64,000 bases of DNA from Bactericera cockerelli (Eukaryota; Arthropoda; Insecta; Hemiptera; Triozidae), in contig CM044962.1 of the NCBI GenBank assembly GCA_024516035.1, forward strand, positions 8,369,095-8,433,094, read 5' to 3'. Under the pieces are notes generated by a model, which saw only the letters and a list, made by a program, of their open reading frames with translations, searched no databases and was not told the origin of the DNA. The position numbers and the translations under genes are program-made. Below, one piece after another: positions 54,083 through 64,000 of the stretch (positions within the stretch are counted from its first letter, which is position 1; the number at the start of each line of letters is the position of its first letter).

Positions 54083-57000
54083 GTAAGATTTGTTTTGTTT
54101 ATTGTTTGTTTGTTAGAGCTTGCCCATCCCGCTGTATCTATATTTGTCTCCCCCCTTTTTTTTCTTCTTTTTTTTGGCATTGGGCAAAAACAACCCATAC
54201 AGCCATTTTCTTAGTTTCCCCTTTGATGGACGAATTGAATTGAATAAAATAGTTCTTTTTATTTGTACAATAATAATATTTCTTAATATTATCTCCTAAG
54301 CTTATGCAAACTTCTGAGGAGTGACACATCACAGAGTTGGTCCTGGATATAATCGCAAGGAACCCAGTTTTTCTCTTATATCCAGATTTCTCTTACAAAG
54401 AGGTAATTTCCCCTTATAGAGTCGTAATTTGACCTGGAACTTTCCTCTTTTATCCAAATTCTATTGTATAAAATTGTATAAACGCCGTGTATTATAGTAG
54501 TTATGCAATGCGCAATTTATAGTTCAGGGTGTATTTTACTTGTGGTCCTTAAATTTTGAGTTAGCCAGCGTTGATGGTACGTTACACCAGTACTCGCCCG
54601 ATGTTAAAAGTTCAGAAACGTCCAGTTAAGTCAAGGCTTGGTGGGTGACCATCAATGGTATGTTGAATAATAATATCGCCTTATTTATACTGCCCGAATA
54701 GAACTATTGAGTCCCATTATTCCAGCAGTAACCCCAAGACGTATAATTATGTGGTAAAAATACCACATTGGAGGATACCTTTTCATATCTCTTCTGGGTT
54801 TTAAACCCGCGACCTCTGGATTACCAGACAGACCACTGAACTTGTCAATTTCTTTCTTTACTTTAGAATTCATTTTAAGTAGGTTCATAGTATTTGTCAA
54901 TCTATACATATAATATTTATCTTTACGTACTTAGTTATAAGCATTAGTTTTATGAAAATTACTATCCTATTGTATCGATTAATGAAACCCATATGTATAT
55001 TGTATATTTATGCTAGTATTGTTACATAGTCTGGCTGGGGGACTATAAACATGGAGTAGACCAGCAGTCTGGCTGGGGGACTATAAATAGGGAGTAGACC
55101 AGCATTGGCTTGGTTCTGGGGGCCCTTGTCAATTATTGGCCTCCTTTTAAAGACAGTGGTAGAAGTGCTGACTCATTCCTCCGCTGTCTGGCTACCATCG
55201 TTCACGATGACGCCACCCTATGATGATTGTTACTTTTAATTCCTTTATTATTTGTAATGTTGCATATCTTATTTATAATAAAAATAATTCTTTTAATTTC
55301 CTCCCCAGCAATTCTCAAGTACCACATAGCCGTGGGGCAGGCCCCCGCGGGAAAACCCCTGACACCCGAGGTACTCGAACCACTGACGGACTTTCATCCG
55401 ACCGCGCCTGGCACCTACCAGTTGGTCCTGAGTCCGGCCCTGGAATCGAACAGGGTGCTGTTCGGAGCCCACAGGACCTTGTACTTCTCCAAGAGCGTGG
55501 GTGAGTTGATGGTAGGGTTGGGTGGAAGAGATTGCCACAGGCAATAACCCCGCCCTTTAGGTAGGACTTTAGGTTCTTTCTCTTTTTTGTTCTTGTTTCT
55601 TTGCTTAATCCATTTAATTTTTCTTTATAATTTCTTTGTATTTTATTGTATATATTTTTGTTCTACCTAATAAAGCTTACTATAATAATAATAATGGTAG
55701 CGGACTGGAAGCAAGCGCTGATCTAGTATCAAGTGTTGGGTGGAAGAGATTGCCATAGGCAATAACCCTGCATTTTATTTTTTTATTTTTTGGGAAATAC
55801 TGAGTCATTTCTTTCGATATTGTTTTCTATGTATTTGTAGCGAGGTGAAGACTTCGTGATGCACGTATATTGTGCATTGGATCAAGTTTTATTCACATAG
55901 AATATAATAATAATAATAATAAATTTATTTGGTTTTCAATAATCATCATTCTTAAAAGTTCCGCTAAGTACATTTGTACTTTTCGGGAGAATACATACAT
56001 AATTATATACAATACATACATAGAAATTGAGATTAATAAAACAAAACTTGATCAAGGGCACTGCTAATGCCAAGTATTATTTTGTGTAGGTTTTTTTTTA
56101 TATTACGTATATTGTGTATCGCGTTCTGCAAAAGAGAAAAAAAAACATATTCCCCTCATACTTGGCTTTCTTGTTCTCTCCGTCAGACATCCCCACTCTG
56201 GCGCGCGCCATCACCCACAACCTGCTTCAAGAGCCGCTCCTCCTGCAAGCCAAGGACGCAATCACGCCTCCCGAGCACATCCTGCCTCCCAACGCAACCT
56301 CCAGCGACGCAACCACAAAAGACGCAACCGTCAAAGCACCCTCCGCCGGCGACGCAATGTCCAAGGAACCAATTTCGAAAGACGCGTCAAGTTCCAAGGA
56401 CGCAATCTCGAAGGACGCAATTGCGCCGGACGCAGAAACCCTGCGTCGCGTGCGGCTTTCGTCGCAGTTTGATTTGATTCTGACCGCAATTGTTCCCGAT
56501 CCGGAGCACCTCAAAGTTGAATGGGACTTTGCCGCCGCTACAAATGGTGAGATGGTAACTCCATATAGAGTTGATTTTTTAAATGAAATATGCATAGTAG
56601 ACTCATAGCGTGTAGAATTAAGGGCGAAATTAATAGACAAATTCTATATCTCAAGTCATTGCTAAGCGCCGGTTTTCCCTATCTTACACAGTACACAATT
56701 CGTGACTTAGCGCCACAGAGGTTTTACAAAAACGTCTATTAATTCCGCCCTAAGAAGTGTGGAAACCACCCCCCCGCCTCAGCGCTAGTATCGCAAAAGA
56801 GTCTCCTCTCCTCGTGGTCACAAATAGACGCCGAGTGGTCTATGGGTGGTCCCAAGTTTGGTAAAAATTTAGTAAAGCGAGTTGGAGTAGTTGTGATATC
56901 ACGATTGTGATTAATACTATCAAGATAACTTTTTAAACTTAATTATATTCTTTTAATTTCTATTCAATATATCATTGGTATTGGTATAGGTAGGGCTATC

Positions 57001-60000
57001 GGCTACGAAAGCCCTTTGTCACTACGACCTTAGATAGATCTTTTGTGACATATTCAATATATCATGGTTTCAATTGAATGATTTATTCTATTCTACAAGG
57101 CTACATTCAGCCCCTGCTAGACCAGCTAGCGAGCCTGTCCAACTATTCCGTCAAGTCCCAGTGGCTTTATCATGTCGACCTGGAGCAGACTCCCACCCAA
57201 ACCAACGAAACCTACCTGATCTCACACAAGCAGATGTCTCACATAGTGTCCTCGCTGGAGAATAAACTGGGTAAGAATAATAGAATAGAATAGAATATAC
57301 CTTGTTTATACTGCCGAGGTAAGACTGAAAATTCCCTTTACTCCAGCAGTCAAACAGGTCTTATATATTTTATAGGATAAATAGAATAATAAGTTCAGGG
57401 TGGTCAAAAAGTACCTTTCCTATGTAAAAAATTTATATATTTGTTATACATTAATCATTTATTATTTATTTACACTTTATTAATTGGACAATTTATATAC
57501 AACACAGATAATTACAAATTAATATACAATACAAGAGAAGTAAAAAGAGAAAAAATAAATGAATATATACATAATATTTCCACACCTTACGTAAAATATC
57601 TCCATAAAATATATTGTGTATTGCAATTTATTTAAATGTTTTCTGTCCTATCGATCAAAAGTTTTTTTTTTTTTTTTTTTTTTTTATAGAACATAACATT
57701 GTTTCAAAAATTCTTAGAACTATAAATTGAAACAACAATACCAATGTTCACATTAAAATAAACTAATTAAGAACTTAAAACTATAGCGAACTAAAAACTA
57801 ATTGTCTTACATTTGCTTTAAAAGCTTCCTTAGACAGTAAAAAGTCGTCTGTACTTAGGTGTACTTCATTACATAGAGTCATTGCTCTGTTCAGTGGCGA
57901 TTCATGAAGTTTAGTAAGTCTAGGATGAGGGACTGTGAAGATTTCAATATTTGTATTTCTTAAAATGGGGTTTGGTGTTTTTTCCACTATTTTTTCTTTG
58001 AGTTCTAGACATGTAATATTATTGTTTACAAGATTATAAATTAACATCACTAGGTCTACTTTACGTCTTATTTCAAGAGAATTAATATCAAGCATTTCTA
58101 GAAGGGTGTTGTAGGAAATAGCTTCCGGGTATTTTGGATAAAACCCGTTTTCTTTTTTAAATAGGTATCTAACAAATGTGGACTGAATTTTTTCAATTGT
58201 TTTTGATTCTAATTTCGAGTTTGGATCCCATAATATTGATCCATACTCCACATTACTCCACAGTAGATCTCACTAGTGATAAAAATAGCGTTCTTAAAAC
58301 ATCAATATCTTTAACGTGTTTTCCGAATCGAATAATGAGGCCAAGTTTTCTATAAGCTCGTTTTAGCATGTTTGCACGATGTTCGTTAAATTTATGTTCA
58401 CTGTCAATTATAATACCCAAGTCTTTATGAGAATTTACTTTTTCTATACAGATGTCACCCATTTTGTAGTTATAGTTTATATTGACTTTTTTTCTTGTGA
58501 TAGTGATTTGTTTTGATTTGGATGGATGGAAATTTAGCCCAATCAAGTGAAGTTTATCTCTAACTATGTTGAGATCTTCCTGCAATTTTTGGCAGTCATT
58601 TATGTTTGTTATTTTTCTAAAGATTTTGAGATCATCTGCGTAGAGGAGTATTTTTGATTCAGGGCTGATATCTTTGCACACTTCATCATAGGTTAAAATG
58701 AATAGTAAGCTACTTAATTTTGAGCCTTGAGCAATGCCTGATGTTGGGGTAAATGGTTCTGATGTAATGTCCATATATTTTACCTGAAGGTTTCTATTGG
58801 TGAGGTATGAGACAAATAATTTTGCTGACTTAAATCCTATGCTGTATAATTTCTTTATGATTGATTCATGTGAGATTTGATCAAATCCCTTCATGACATC
58901 TGTGAGAAGGACATCCGTTTGATAGCCTTCCTGTAAGGTAGCACATACATATTCTGAAAATTCAGTGAGATTTGTAACTGTCGAACGTCCTTCCACAAAG
59001 CCATGCTGAATATTTCTAACCCTAGAAAAAACTTGGCCTGCTATAGATTTGTATAATAGTGCCTCATATAGTTTGGCAAAAGAATTGAGGTTAGCTATTG
59101 GTCTGTGGTCCTCAACACAGCCAGATTCATTTTTTGGTACAGGTGTTATTATTGTATCTTTAAGTCGATCAGGAAACACATTTGATTGCAAACTTAAATT
59201 AAATAAATAAGTAAGAGGTTTGGCGAGTGATGGAGCGCAATCTCGCACTATTTTTGGGGGTATTCCATCCCTTCCCGCGGGCTTATTTGGGTTTATATTC
59301 ATAGCTTCATCCAGGACCTGTTGCTCTGTGAACAAAGGTATCTCTATACTGGTAGAGAGATCGTTCAGCGAACAGATTTTATCTAAGTCCACAGAGCATG
59401 GTTTGTATGAGGTTATTAAATATTTACAAAGGAAAAAACTTTTTGACCACCCTGTATGAGAGTGTAAGCGTAAGTAGTAAGTAAGTTATAGTGTAAGAAG
59501 AATAATAATATCGCCTTATTTATACTGCCCGATTAAGACTATTAAAGTCCCATTATTCCAGCAGTTAAGCCCAAGACGTATTATTATGTGGTAAAAATCC
59601 CAAATGTGATGATAACTTGTCCTGTCCCGGATGGGTTTCGAACCCACAACCTCTGGAATCTCTGGATTCACAGAGTGCCGCCTTTACCACTGAGCTACCG
59701 GGACAGACATCTCTCACAGTATCCCTCTCACAAGTAGATGTCGTAGTGTAGATACATGTTGGATTTATTTAGTTATTGTGTCGAAAAGACCTGATTCTCA
59801 GAATATGCTGCCAAAACTGTTGGCATAATGGGACTACCTGTCCTGCGCTGACAGTCTAAATAAAGCACTACTTATACTTATACTTATACTAAAGAAAAGT
59901 CTACAAAATAAAAAAAATTCCTACATTCTCAGCTTTGCGTAAAGCGTGAGGCAACGGTGAGTGAGTGAGTGAGTGAGACAGAGAGAGAGGAGATAGAGAG

Positions 60001-60467
60001 AGATATTATGTTTTTTCTGGCTTAGATTAACTATAATCCTGTTTCATAAAGTGGTCCTAAGAGACACTTATCTTTTACATTTATTGGTTTTTTTAAAATT
60101 GAATTTATAAATGCAATCTTCACTGAGACAGAGAGAGAGAGATATTATGTTTTTTCTAATTCACTAAAGAAAAGCCTATAAAATAAACGTTTTTCCTACA
60201 TCCCTAGGTTCCTACGCCTCCAAAGCCCCGGCCATTCATCTGGTCCTCTACTTCACCGAGTGCTCGCACATCCCTCTCTCCTTCATCGACAGCAATGGCC
60301 GAACTTCCCAGTCAATCATATCCGACCGGTGGGGAAGCATTCAGCTCGTCAACCCGAGCAAGGAGAACTGCGGAGAAAGCAAAGTGCTGTCTCCCGACTT
60401 GCACCTGATTATGAGCAGCTTCCTCAACGATTTGAAGCAGGAGCTTGGCGTAAAGCGTGAGGCAACG
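53855..60467 (+). CDS. PIGS: GPI transamidase subunit PIG-S (partial, five exons)
   Basis: PIG-S is an ER-membrane subunit of the GPI transamidase complex that attaches GPI anchors to proteins. Exons 53855-54082, 55309-55500, 56187-56546, 57100-57270 and 60208-60467 join in frame (all internal phases 1) and give about 400 residues. Human PIGS has 555, so the C-terminal third, including the last membrane segment, lies beyond the window. Seen: an N-terminal membrane segment ending GVPLWWHLTTV (human GLPLWWKTTE), a lumenal domain with FDLILTAIVPDPEHLKVEWD, YIQPLLDQLASLSNYSVKSQ, a TYLISHKQMSHIVSSLENKLG segment in the position of human [20 protein letters not shown], and SDRWGSIQLVN (human SPRWGGIMVYN). 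The ATG at 53863 lies inside the first exon. Two bases in front of ARM need a codon partner, so an upstream coding exon is likely (candidate at 33843). Exon 3 has a lineage-specific KDA-rich insert. Confidence 0.93.
54561..54665 (+). mobile_element. SINE-5S head fragment in PIGS intron
   Basis: AGCCAGCGTTGATGGTACG, CACCAGTACTCGCCCGATG, GGCTTGGTGGGTGACC. 5S-like head only; no body. Confidence 0.65.
54672..54838 (-). mobile_element. SINE-C, antisense
   Basis: ATCGCCTTATTTATACTGCC, CCCATTATTCCAGCAG, TTTTAAACCCGCGACCTC. Confidence 0.7.
55027..55228 (+). repeat. Repeat family R with 5' part duplicated
   Basis: AGTCTGGCTGGGGGACTATA occurs twice (55028 and 55064), then GACCAGCATTGGCTTGGTTC, AAAGACAGTGGTAGAAGTGC, GTCTGGCTACCATCGTTCAC, CCACCCTATGATGATTG. 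It is the most complete copy of the family. Confidence 0.75.
55309..55500 (+). CDS. PIGS: PIGS exon (ILKYHIAVGQ...)
   Basis: CTCCCCAG acceptor, GTGG|GTGAGT donor. Encodes ILKYHIAVGQAPAGKPLTPE to FGAHRTLYFSKSV, the lumenal segment after the N-terminal helix. Confidence 0.92.
55513..55692 (+). mobile_element. Family L tail directly after a PIGS donor
   Basis: GGGTTGGGTGGAAGAGATTGC starts 12 nt after the splice donor at 55501. GGCAATAACCCCGCCCTTTA, TTCTACCTAATAAAGCTTAC, (ATAAT)n. A second short piece lies at 55735-55765. Confidence 0.75.
56187..56546 (+). CDS. PIGS: PIGS exon with KDA-rich insert
   Basis: CCGTCAG acceptor, AATG|GTGAGA donor. DIPTLARAITHNLLQEPLLL is followed by a low-complexity stretch in which (S/K)DA recurs (about 45 residues, underlain by repeated GACGCAA). 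Conserved sequence then resumes with LSSQFDLILTAIVPDP. Confidence 0.93.
56622..56750. mobile_element. 129-bp PIF/Harbinger-like MITE, TAA duplication
   Basis: GGGCGAAATTAATAGAC and GTCTATTAATTCCGCCC; TAA at 56619-56621 and 56751-56753. Inserted 75 bp after the PIGS exon donor. Partner copy at 14275-14401. Confidence 0.85.
56855..56935 (+). mobile_element. SINE-A tail fragment
   Basis: AAATTTAGTAAAGCGAGTTG, GTAGTTGTGATATCACGATTG, AAGATAACTTTTT; the head is absent. Confidence 0.55.
57100..57270 (+). CDS. PIGS: PIGS exon (YIQPLLDQL...)
   Basis: TCTACAAG acceptor, CTGG|GTAAGA donor, 57 codons counting the split Gly. NYSVKSQWLYHVDLEQTP matches human NFSVDSQILYYAMLG by position. Confidence 0.92.
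57396..59454. mobile_element. CAGGGTGGTC-ended TIR element enclosing a reverse transcriptase
   Basis: The left end CAGGGTGGTCAAAAAGT is exactly inverted at the right end, and similarity continues for about 20 more bases (TTCCTTTGTAAA). TA follows the right end, but the left flank is TT, so the duplication is not clean. Between them lie the RT pseudogene at 57781-59392 and a T25+ run at 57661-57687. It fits a MITE invaded by a LINE best; a single unit is the alternative. Confidence 0.75.
57781..59392 (-). pseudogene. CR1/Jockey-type non-LTR reverse transcriptase, 5'-truncated, one frameshift
   Basis: RT blocks in order on the minus strand: NPNKPAGRDGIPPKIVRD, EDHRPIANLNSFAKLYEALL, IQHGFVEGRSTVTNL, LLTDVMKGFDQISHE (first catalytic Asp), SGIAQGSKLSSLLFIL, and LLYADDLKIF (catalytic YADD). 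It then runs through HKDLGIIID to SLVRSTVE, where a 10-bp insertion that duplicates GTGGAGT brings a stop (58251-58261). The frame resumes with EYGSILWDPNS and runs to a stop near 57781. The endonuclease domain is absent. The poly(T) at 57661-57687 may be its antisense poly(A) tail. A first-strand copying enzyme in life; this copy cannot be made whole as it stands. Confidence 0.85.
59497..59706 (-). mobile_element. SINE-C, full length, antisense
   Basis: (AAT)n, ATCGCCTTATTTATACTGCC, CCCATTATTCCAGCAG, ACGTATTATTATGTGGT, GGGTTTCGAACCCACAACC, TACCACTGAGCTACCGGGACA. Best-preserved copy: the head ends exactly at a tRNA-like 5' end. Confidence 0.88.
59889..60080 (+). pseudogene. PIGS: Collapsed duplicate of the last PIGS exon seen, with both splice sites
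   Basis: The intron end ACTAAAGAAAAGTCTACAAA ... CATTCTCAG joins directly to CTTTGCGTAAAGCGTGAGG then CAACG|GTGAGT. These are the sequences at 60162-60207 and 60444-60467 with the 236-base middle of the exon missing. Sequence after the donor (GAGACAGAGAG, AACTATAATCCTGTTTCATA, GTGGTCCTAAGAGACAC) is also duplicated. If spliced in, the 24-nt relic would bring a stop in the PIGS frame. Confidence 0.82.
60208..60467 (+). CDS. PIGS: PIGS exon (GSYASKAPAIHLVLYF...), last one in the window
   Basis: CATCCCTAG acceptor, GCAACG|GTGAGT donor, phase 0. SYASKAPAIHLVLYFTECSH, SDRWGSIQLVNPSKENC, IMSSFLNDLKQELGVKREAT. Later exons are not found in 60468-64000. Confidence 0.92.
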
Positions 60468-60631
60468 GTGAGTGAGTGAGACAGAGAGAGAGAGAGAGAG
60501 CTATTATGTCTCTCTGGCTTAGAGTAACTATAATCCTGTTTCATAATGTGGTCCTAAGAGACACTTATCTTTTTTCTTTCTTTTTTTTTGATTGATTTTT
60601 CTTCTTCTCTTTTTACATATATCAAACACCT

Positions 60632-60700
60632 CGGCCGAGGTGTGAAGAACGCCTATACAAAGAAAGAGACAGCCCGGCAGAGTGTAAGGTTACGGAAAAC
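60632..60700. repeat. Repeat with 18-bp perfect palindrome (inverted copy of 39757)
   Basis: ACACCTCGGCCGAGGTGT, then GAAGAACGCCTATACAAAG and CAGAGTGTAAGGTTACG. Confidence 0.75.
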
Positions 60701-61619
60701 ATAGTTCCCATGCATTTCATGTACTTTCAGCCAGCGAAAAGTGCAACATGAATTTCAAAAATCGCGATTTTTATTGCATAAATGGGCTCTACGTTGAAAA
60801 AAGAGTTGATTTGACTCTTTGTTTGACTTCCTAGGCCACCGGGAACCCTATTTTCGAGACCCCCCAACAATCGTGAAAGACATGAAAAGATTCATATTTT
60901 TTTTTTTTTTTTTTTTTTTTTTCTGTTTTTTTTTTCATACGGATCCTTTGAGACCCGGCTTCGTCTTTAACTTGGCACTGAAGATTAAGTGAGGTGTCTA
61001 AAGTGATCAAGATATAATGGAGATGAGCCCGGACCAAAAAAAAATTCTAAATTATTAGCGGGCGGCCCATTTGGGCGGCCTCGGGTTTTGGGAGCCCAAA
61101 TCGGGAATTGAAGGATAATACTAATCTTAAGTGGTATCAAATGAAAGATCTTGATGAGCAGATACCAAATTTTAGTCCACTGGGTGGCACCTGATGGCCT
61201 TTTCATTTTCTTTGGCGGGTAGGTACCTTCGAATCCTTAGCTTAGTGGTCAGATCTTGGCCAGTATGTATTTTTTGAGATGACCTCGCTCTCTCACTGCA
61301 AAATTTTAATGTTTAAGTTTCCAAGTATTAATTTAGTTCATTTTCCGTCCGTTTCTTTAGAAGAAAACTTTGTCCATTGGTAGCATGCTCGACCTGCCAC
61401 CCAGTCAGCATGGGTTCGAATCCTGGCGGGGACGAAATTTTTTAGCTCTACATATATTTTCAATTTGGGCTTAACGTTGTTTTGTTTATCCGATCTTTAT
61501 GTTTGATCTTCATGACGACCCCATTACCCTCGCGAGGAAAATTTTAGTAGTTGCAGAATTATTGTGAACTTTATTATGTAGCACGCATTATTACTATTAT
61601 GTATGCAGGAAAATAAAGG
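60701..61619. other. Intronic sequence with scraps
   Basis: A T25 run with downstream T block lies at 60898-60935. 61375-61550 is a decayed SINE-E-like unit (GGTAGCATGCTCGACC, GGGTTCGAATCCTGGCGG, CTCGCGAGGAAAAT). No PIGS exon recognised. Confidence 0.45.
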
Positions 61620-61761
61620 AATGATATATTAGAGAAGGAAATATAATTGCAAGTACTTTATTATGAACAAGAAAATGAAGACTGGGAAAACAGGCAGAAA
61701 TCTAGATAAACAACTGAGGTTGCTATAGCAACATAAATACATGGACATAAAATATACAACA
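61620..61761 (-). mobile_element. LTR fragment of a Gypsy-like element
   Basis: On the minus strand, GGGGGAGAC, a polypurine tract, is followed by TGTTGTATATTTTATGTCC, a TG-starting LTR edge. Further on lies AATAAAG, a poly(A) signal. The far edge is unclear. Confidence 0.5.
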
Positions 61762-61771
61762 GTCTCCCCCA

Positions 61772-62080
61772 CTAGTGATAGGTCACCACATAGTCACCAT
61801 AACGGACTGGAGGACGTCTATCCCTCTGAGATCTCCTGACTTCTTGAGGAGGATGAACATGAACAGGTGGCAATGCTGGTGCTGTTGAAGAGGGTTGACT
61901 TTCATGTGATGAGCAACTAGGTTGAGGGTTTGAAAGAATAGCATGATCAGTTTTATTCCATCTTGGAATCTCGAAACTTTGTGATGGTCCAAATGACACT
62001 GATTTATTTTCAACTAATGTAGAATGGAGCTGATTGATATGTCGCTTGATTGTTTGACCAGAATCAAGAGTTACCCTATT
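61772..62080 (-). pseudogene. C-terminal end of a Gypsy-like pol
   Basis: Open on the minus strand: VTLDSGQTIKRHINQLHSTL (the RRHxDQL-type motif after integrase), a Ser/Pro/His-rich linker, RRSQRDRRPPVRYGDYV and a stop. This RRS.R.RRPPxRY ending before a polypurine tract is the usual end of Gypsy-type pol. All upstream domains are absent. Confidence 0.65.
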
Positions 62081-62207
62081 TTAAGAATTGGGCAATGACC
62101 TGTGGCGGCATTACGAGATTGATTTTGGACAATCATGGTTGGATGGATATAAAATATGATGAATTAGCTTTCATAATATCGATGCTACTCACTAATAATT
62201 GTGACAA

Positions 62208-62340
62208 AGTAGTGACTTTGGCCAAGTGGGTAGCATACTAGGCTTGCACGCATAATGACTTGGGTTCGATCCCCTTCAGGGAAGTTTTTTTTCTCTGTCC
62301 ATTATGTCCGTGGTACACTCATACCTCGTGAGGTATTGAT
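62208..62340 (+). mobile_element. SINE-E, sense
   Basis: GTGACTTTGGCCAAGTGGGT, CTTGGGTTCGATCCCCTTC, CACTCATACCTCGTGAGG. Confidence 0.65.
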
Positions 62341-62439
62341 AAGGGACGTCACCACCGAGTTCTCTCCCGCTCATGATTTTATCAACACCAAATTGTCTCC
62401 CGTCGCGTCGCTTGGATTTTTACCTGATTTTATACCTAC

Positions 62440-62733
62440 ATAGTTTAGACCTAGCATAAAAATTATAATCGAAACACCTAGGAATCATTGATATAGACCT
62501 GAGGCATGGCCTTCTATGTATTTTTCCTAACCCTATGATAAACCCAAGGCATGGCCTATATATTTACCTAACCCTACTATAAACCCGAGGCATTGCCTTC
62601 TATATATTATCCCTAACCCTACTATATTCCTGAGGCATGGCCTTCTATGTATTTTACCTACTATACACTGAAGGCATTGCCTTTCATTAGTTAGAGATTT
62701 AAAAGATTTCCTTATAAAAGGCCGATTCTTATA
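62440..62733. repeat. Short tandem repeat region, about 55-bp unit
   Basis: ATGGCCTTCTATGTATTTT, CCTAACCCTA and GAGGCATGGCC motifs recur about five times between 62500 and 62690, with drift. Confidence 0.6.
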
Positions 62734-64000
62734 CAGGGTGTCCCGTATACAGATACAAATATTTTGAGGGTAGGTTCAGCCCACCGTGGACTATCATATG
62801 AGCGAAACTTGCAATGGGGCATTTTGCTTCGTTAAAGAGTTATGGCCAAATCCCTATTTTTCCCACAGGTCTAGAGGTCACTTGAATCGATGCACGTTTT
62901 TAAAGAAATGGTAGCCAGTAAGTAATTTTTGACTTCATGTATGGATAGTCATGCATATTTCCCTTCGAATGCAGTTGGTTGCATAAAAAAATATTGAAAG
63001 ACCAGAGAGATATTTAATCAAAAGTTCAATACTTTTCTAAAATTTGATTTTTCCCCTTTTTTTCCCTTTTGTGAATTTAGAGTACTTCTACAATTGCAAT
63101 TCTGCGGATCACTAGGTAAAAAAATACCCTATTATGTTTAATTTTAGAAAAAAGAAAGCTCATTTATATTACTTTAAAGATCATGGAACGCAGTACACAC
63201 AAAGCTCAAAAAACACTTCTGAATCATGATGGAAAATTCAAAGTTGGCTGAATTTTAACAGAATTGGCGCGTAATTTGAGGTATAAATACACTGCTCTGG
63301 GATGTTTAACAGAGGGAAATTGATCATTCACAGTGGTCGGTCGGTGTGAACTTTTATGTGAATGGGGTTACGGGGTCACAGGGTTAGGTATCATGAGGAA
63401 AAATGAGAGAGGCTGCAACGAAAGCAGCAACCAGTGGTGTAATTATGGACAAAGAATACACGTGGAGAAAGACTCTGCACTAACAACAAAAATTGCATTT
63501 TATTTTTACAAGTAAAATTAAAAATATCATTTTTGTGTTTATCACAATCATGATGCAAAAACATAACAAATAGTGCCGAAAATTAACCTTGGGTAAAACT
63601 CGAACATCCAACCTTAAGGTTACTATTAATATTAATACTTTATTGATAAACTACAAACATGATACATTCTGCAACACAGGACATGAAATGAAAAGAACCC
63701 AAAAGCATATGTAGCGAACCAAGGGCGAGGTCAAAGCTTGTGGCTTTCTCTTCCACCGACCAAATTGATCGCCTTGTTATTTTAACTATTAGATTTGATT
63801 GATATAGTTGGTTAATAGAACTAATTGTACTCAGAAAATTTTCATTTATAACTTGCAGTTGGCACAAAAATGGTCACACAGACCGCTTCAGGCATCGAGT
63901 GTGTATCAAAATGCAATAGCGCCCAGATTCAAAATTTCATAGATGTGTTTCTCTCCTTCTGGTGCCGTTTAATAAGGCGTATCTCATTCGTTCCTTCATG
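62734..64000. mobile_element. Second copy of the 1.83 kb foldback element, cut by the window edge
   Basis: CAGGGTGTCCCGTATACAGA after TA, then the arm to 63127. The middle then runs in the opposite order to 20430-22261 (GGAACGCAGTACACACAAAG at 63184 versus its inverse near 21810). It ends in AAGGCGTATCTCATTCGTTC. Expected to end about 565 bp past the window. Confidence 0.85.

Noticed and set aside
60898..60935. Poly(T) run as a pol III terminator or the tail of a retroposon
   Set aside because: No head, body or target duplication could be matched to it.

Overview
This is AT-rich nuclear DNA from an animal, almost certainly an arthropod. Genes are split by GT-AG introns, four are recognisable conserved animal genes, and the rest is mostly transposable-element sequence. 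The SINE and foldback content would fit an insect, perhaps a hemipteran, but nothing seen here fixes the order. There are no operons and no CRISPR. I call no genuine tRNA or rRNA genes: the many tRNA-like and 5S-like stretches are heads of SINEs.

Gene layout: (1) a TNFAIP8/TIPE-family gene on the minus strand (2249-4463), whose middle exon carries several frameshifts; (2) a complete homologue of human C3orf38 on the plus strand (23621-28382, four exons, 373 aa); (3) a complete GPN1 GTPase gene on the minus strand (29774-32877, five exons, 398 aa), tail-to-tail with gene 2; (4) PIGS, a GPI transamidase subunit, on the plus strand (five exons at 53855-60467), which runs off the right side without its C-terminal part. 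Its first exon may lie 20 kb upstream at about 33843. The genes are ordinary housekeeping or regulatory genes with no evident common pathway.

The rest is a dense mosaic of mobile DNA. I use provisional family letters. SINE-A to SINE-G are tRNA-headed families. SINE-5S carries a full-length 5S rRNA-like head. Family K is a 0.7 kb element with an internal CAGA run and a terminal hairpin. Family L is a recurrent LINE-like 3' tail ending in (AAT)n. Family R is a short repeat ending in ATGATGATG. There are also several TIR/foldback elements: four different ones start CAGGGT, three of them flanked by TA. Others are two hAT-like elements with 8-bp duplications, PIF/Harbinger-like MITEs with TTA/TAA duplications, pogo/Tigger-like MITEs, a degenerate CR1/Jockey-type reverse transcriptase and a Gypsy-like LTR remnant.

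The most interesting points are these. SINE-5S copies have perfect target-site duplications and share their body with the tRNA-headed SINE-B. A reverse transcriptase lies inside terminal inverted repeats. Some palindromic elements are nested. A duplicated, collapsed copy of a PIGS exon keeps both splice sites. The frameshifts of the TNFAIP8-like gene are confined to one exon beside a minisatellite.
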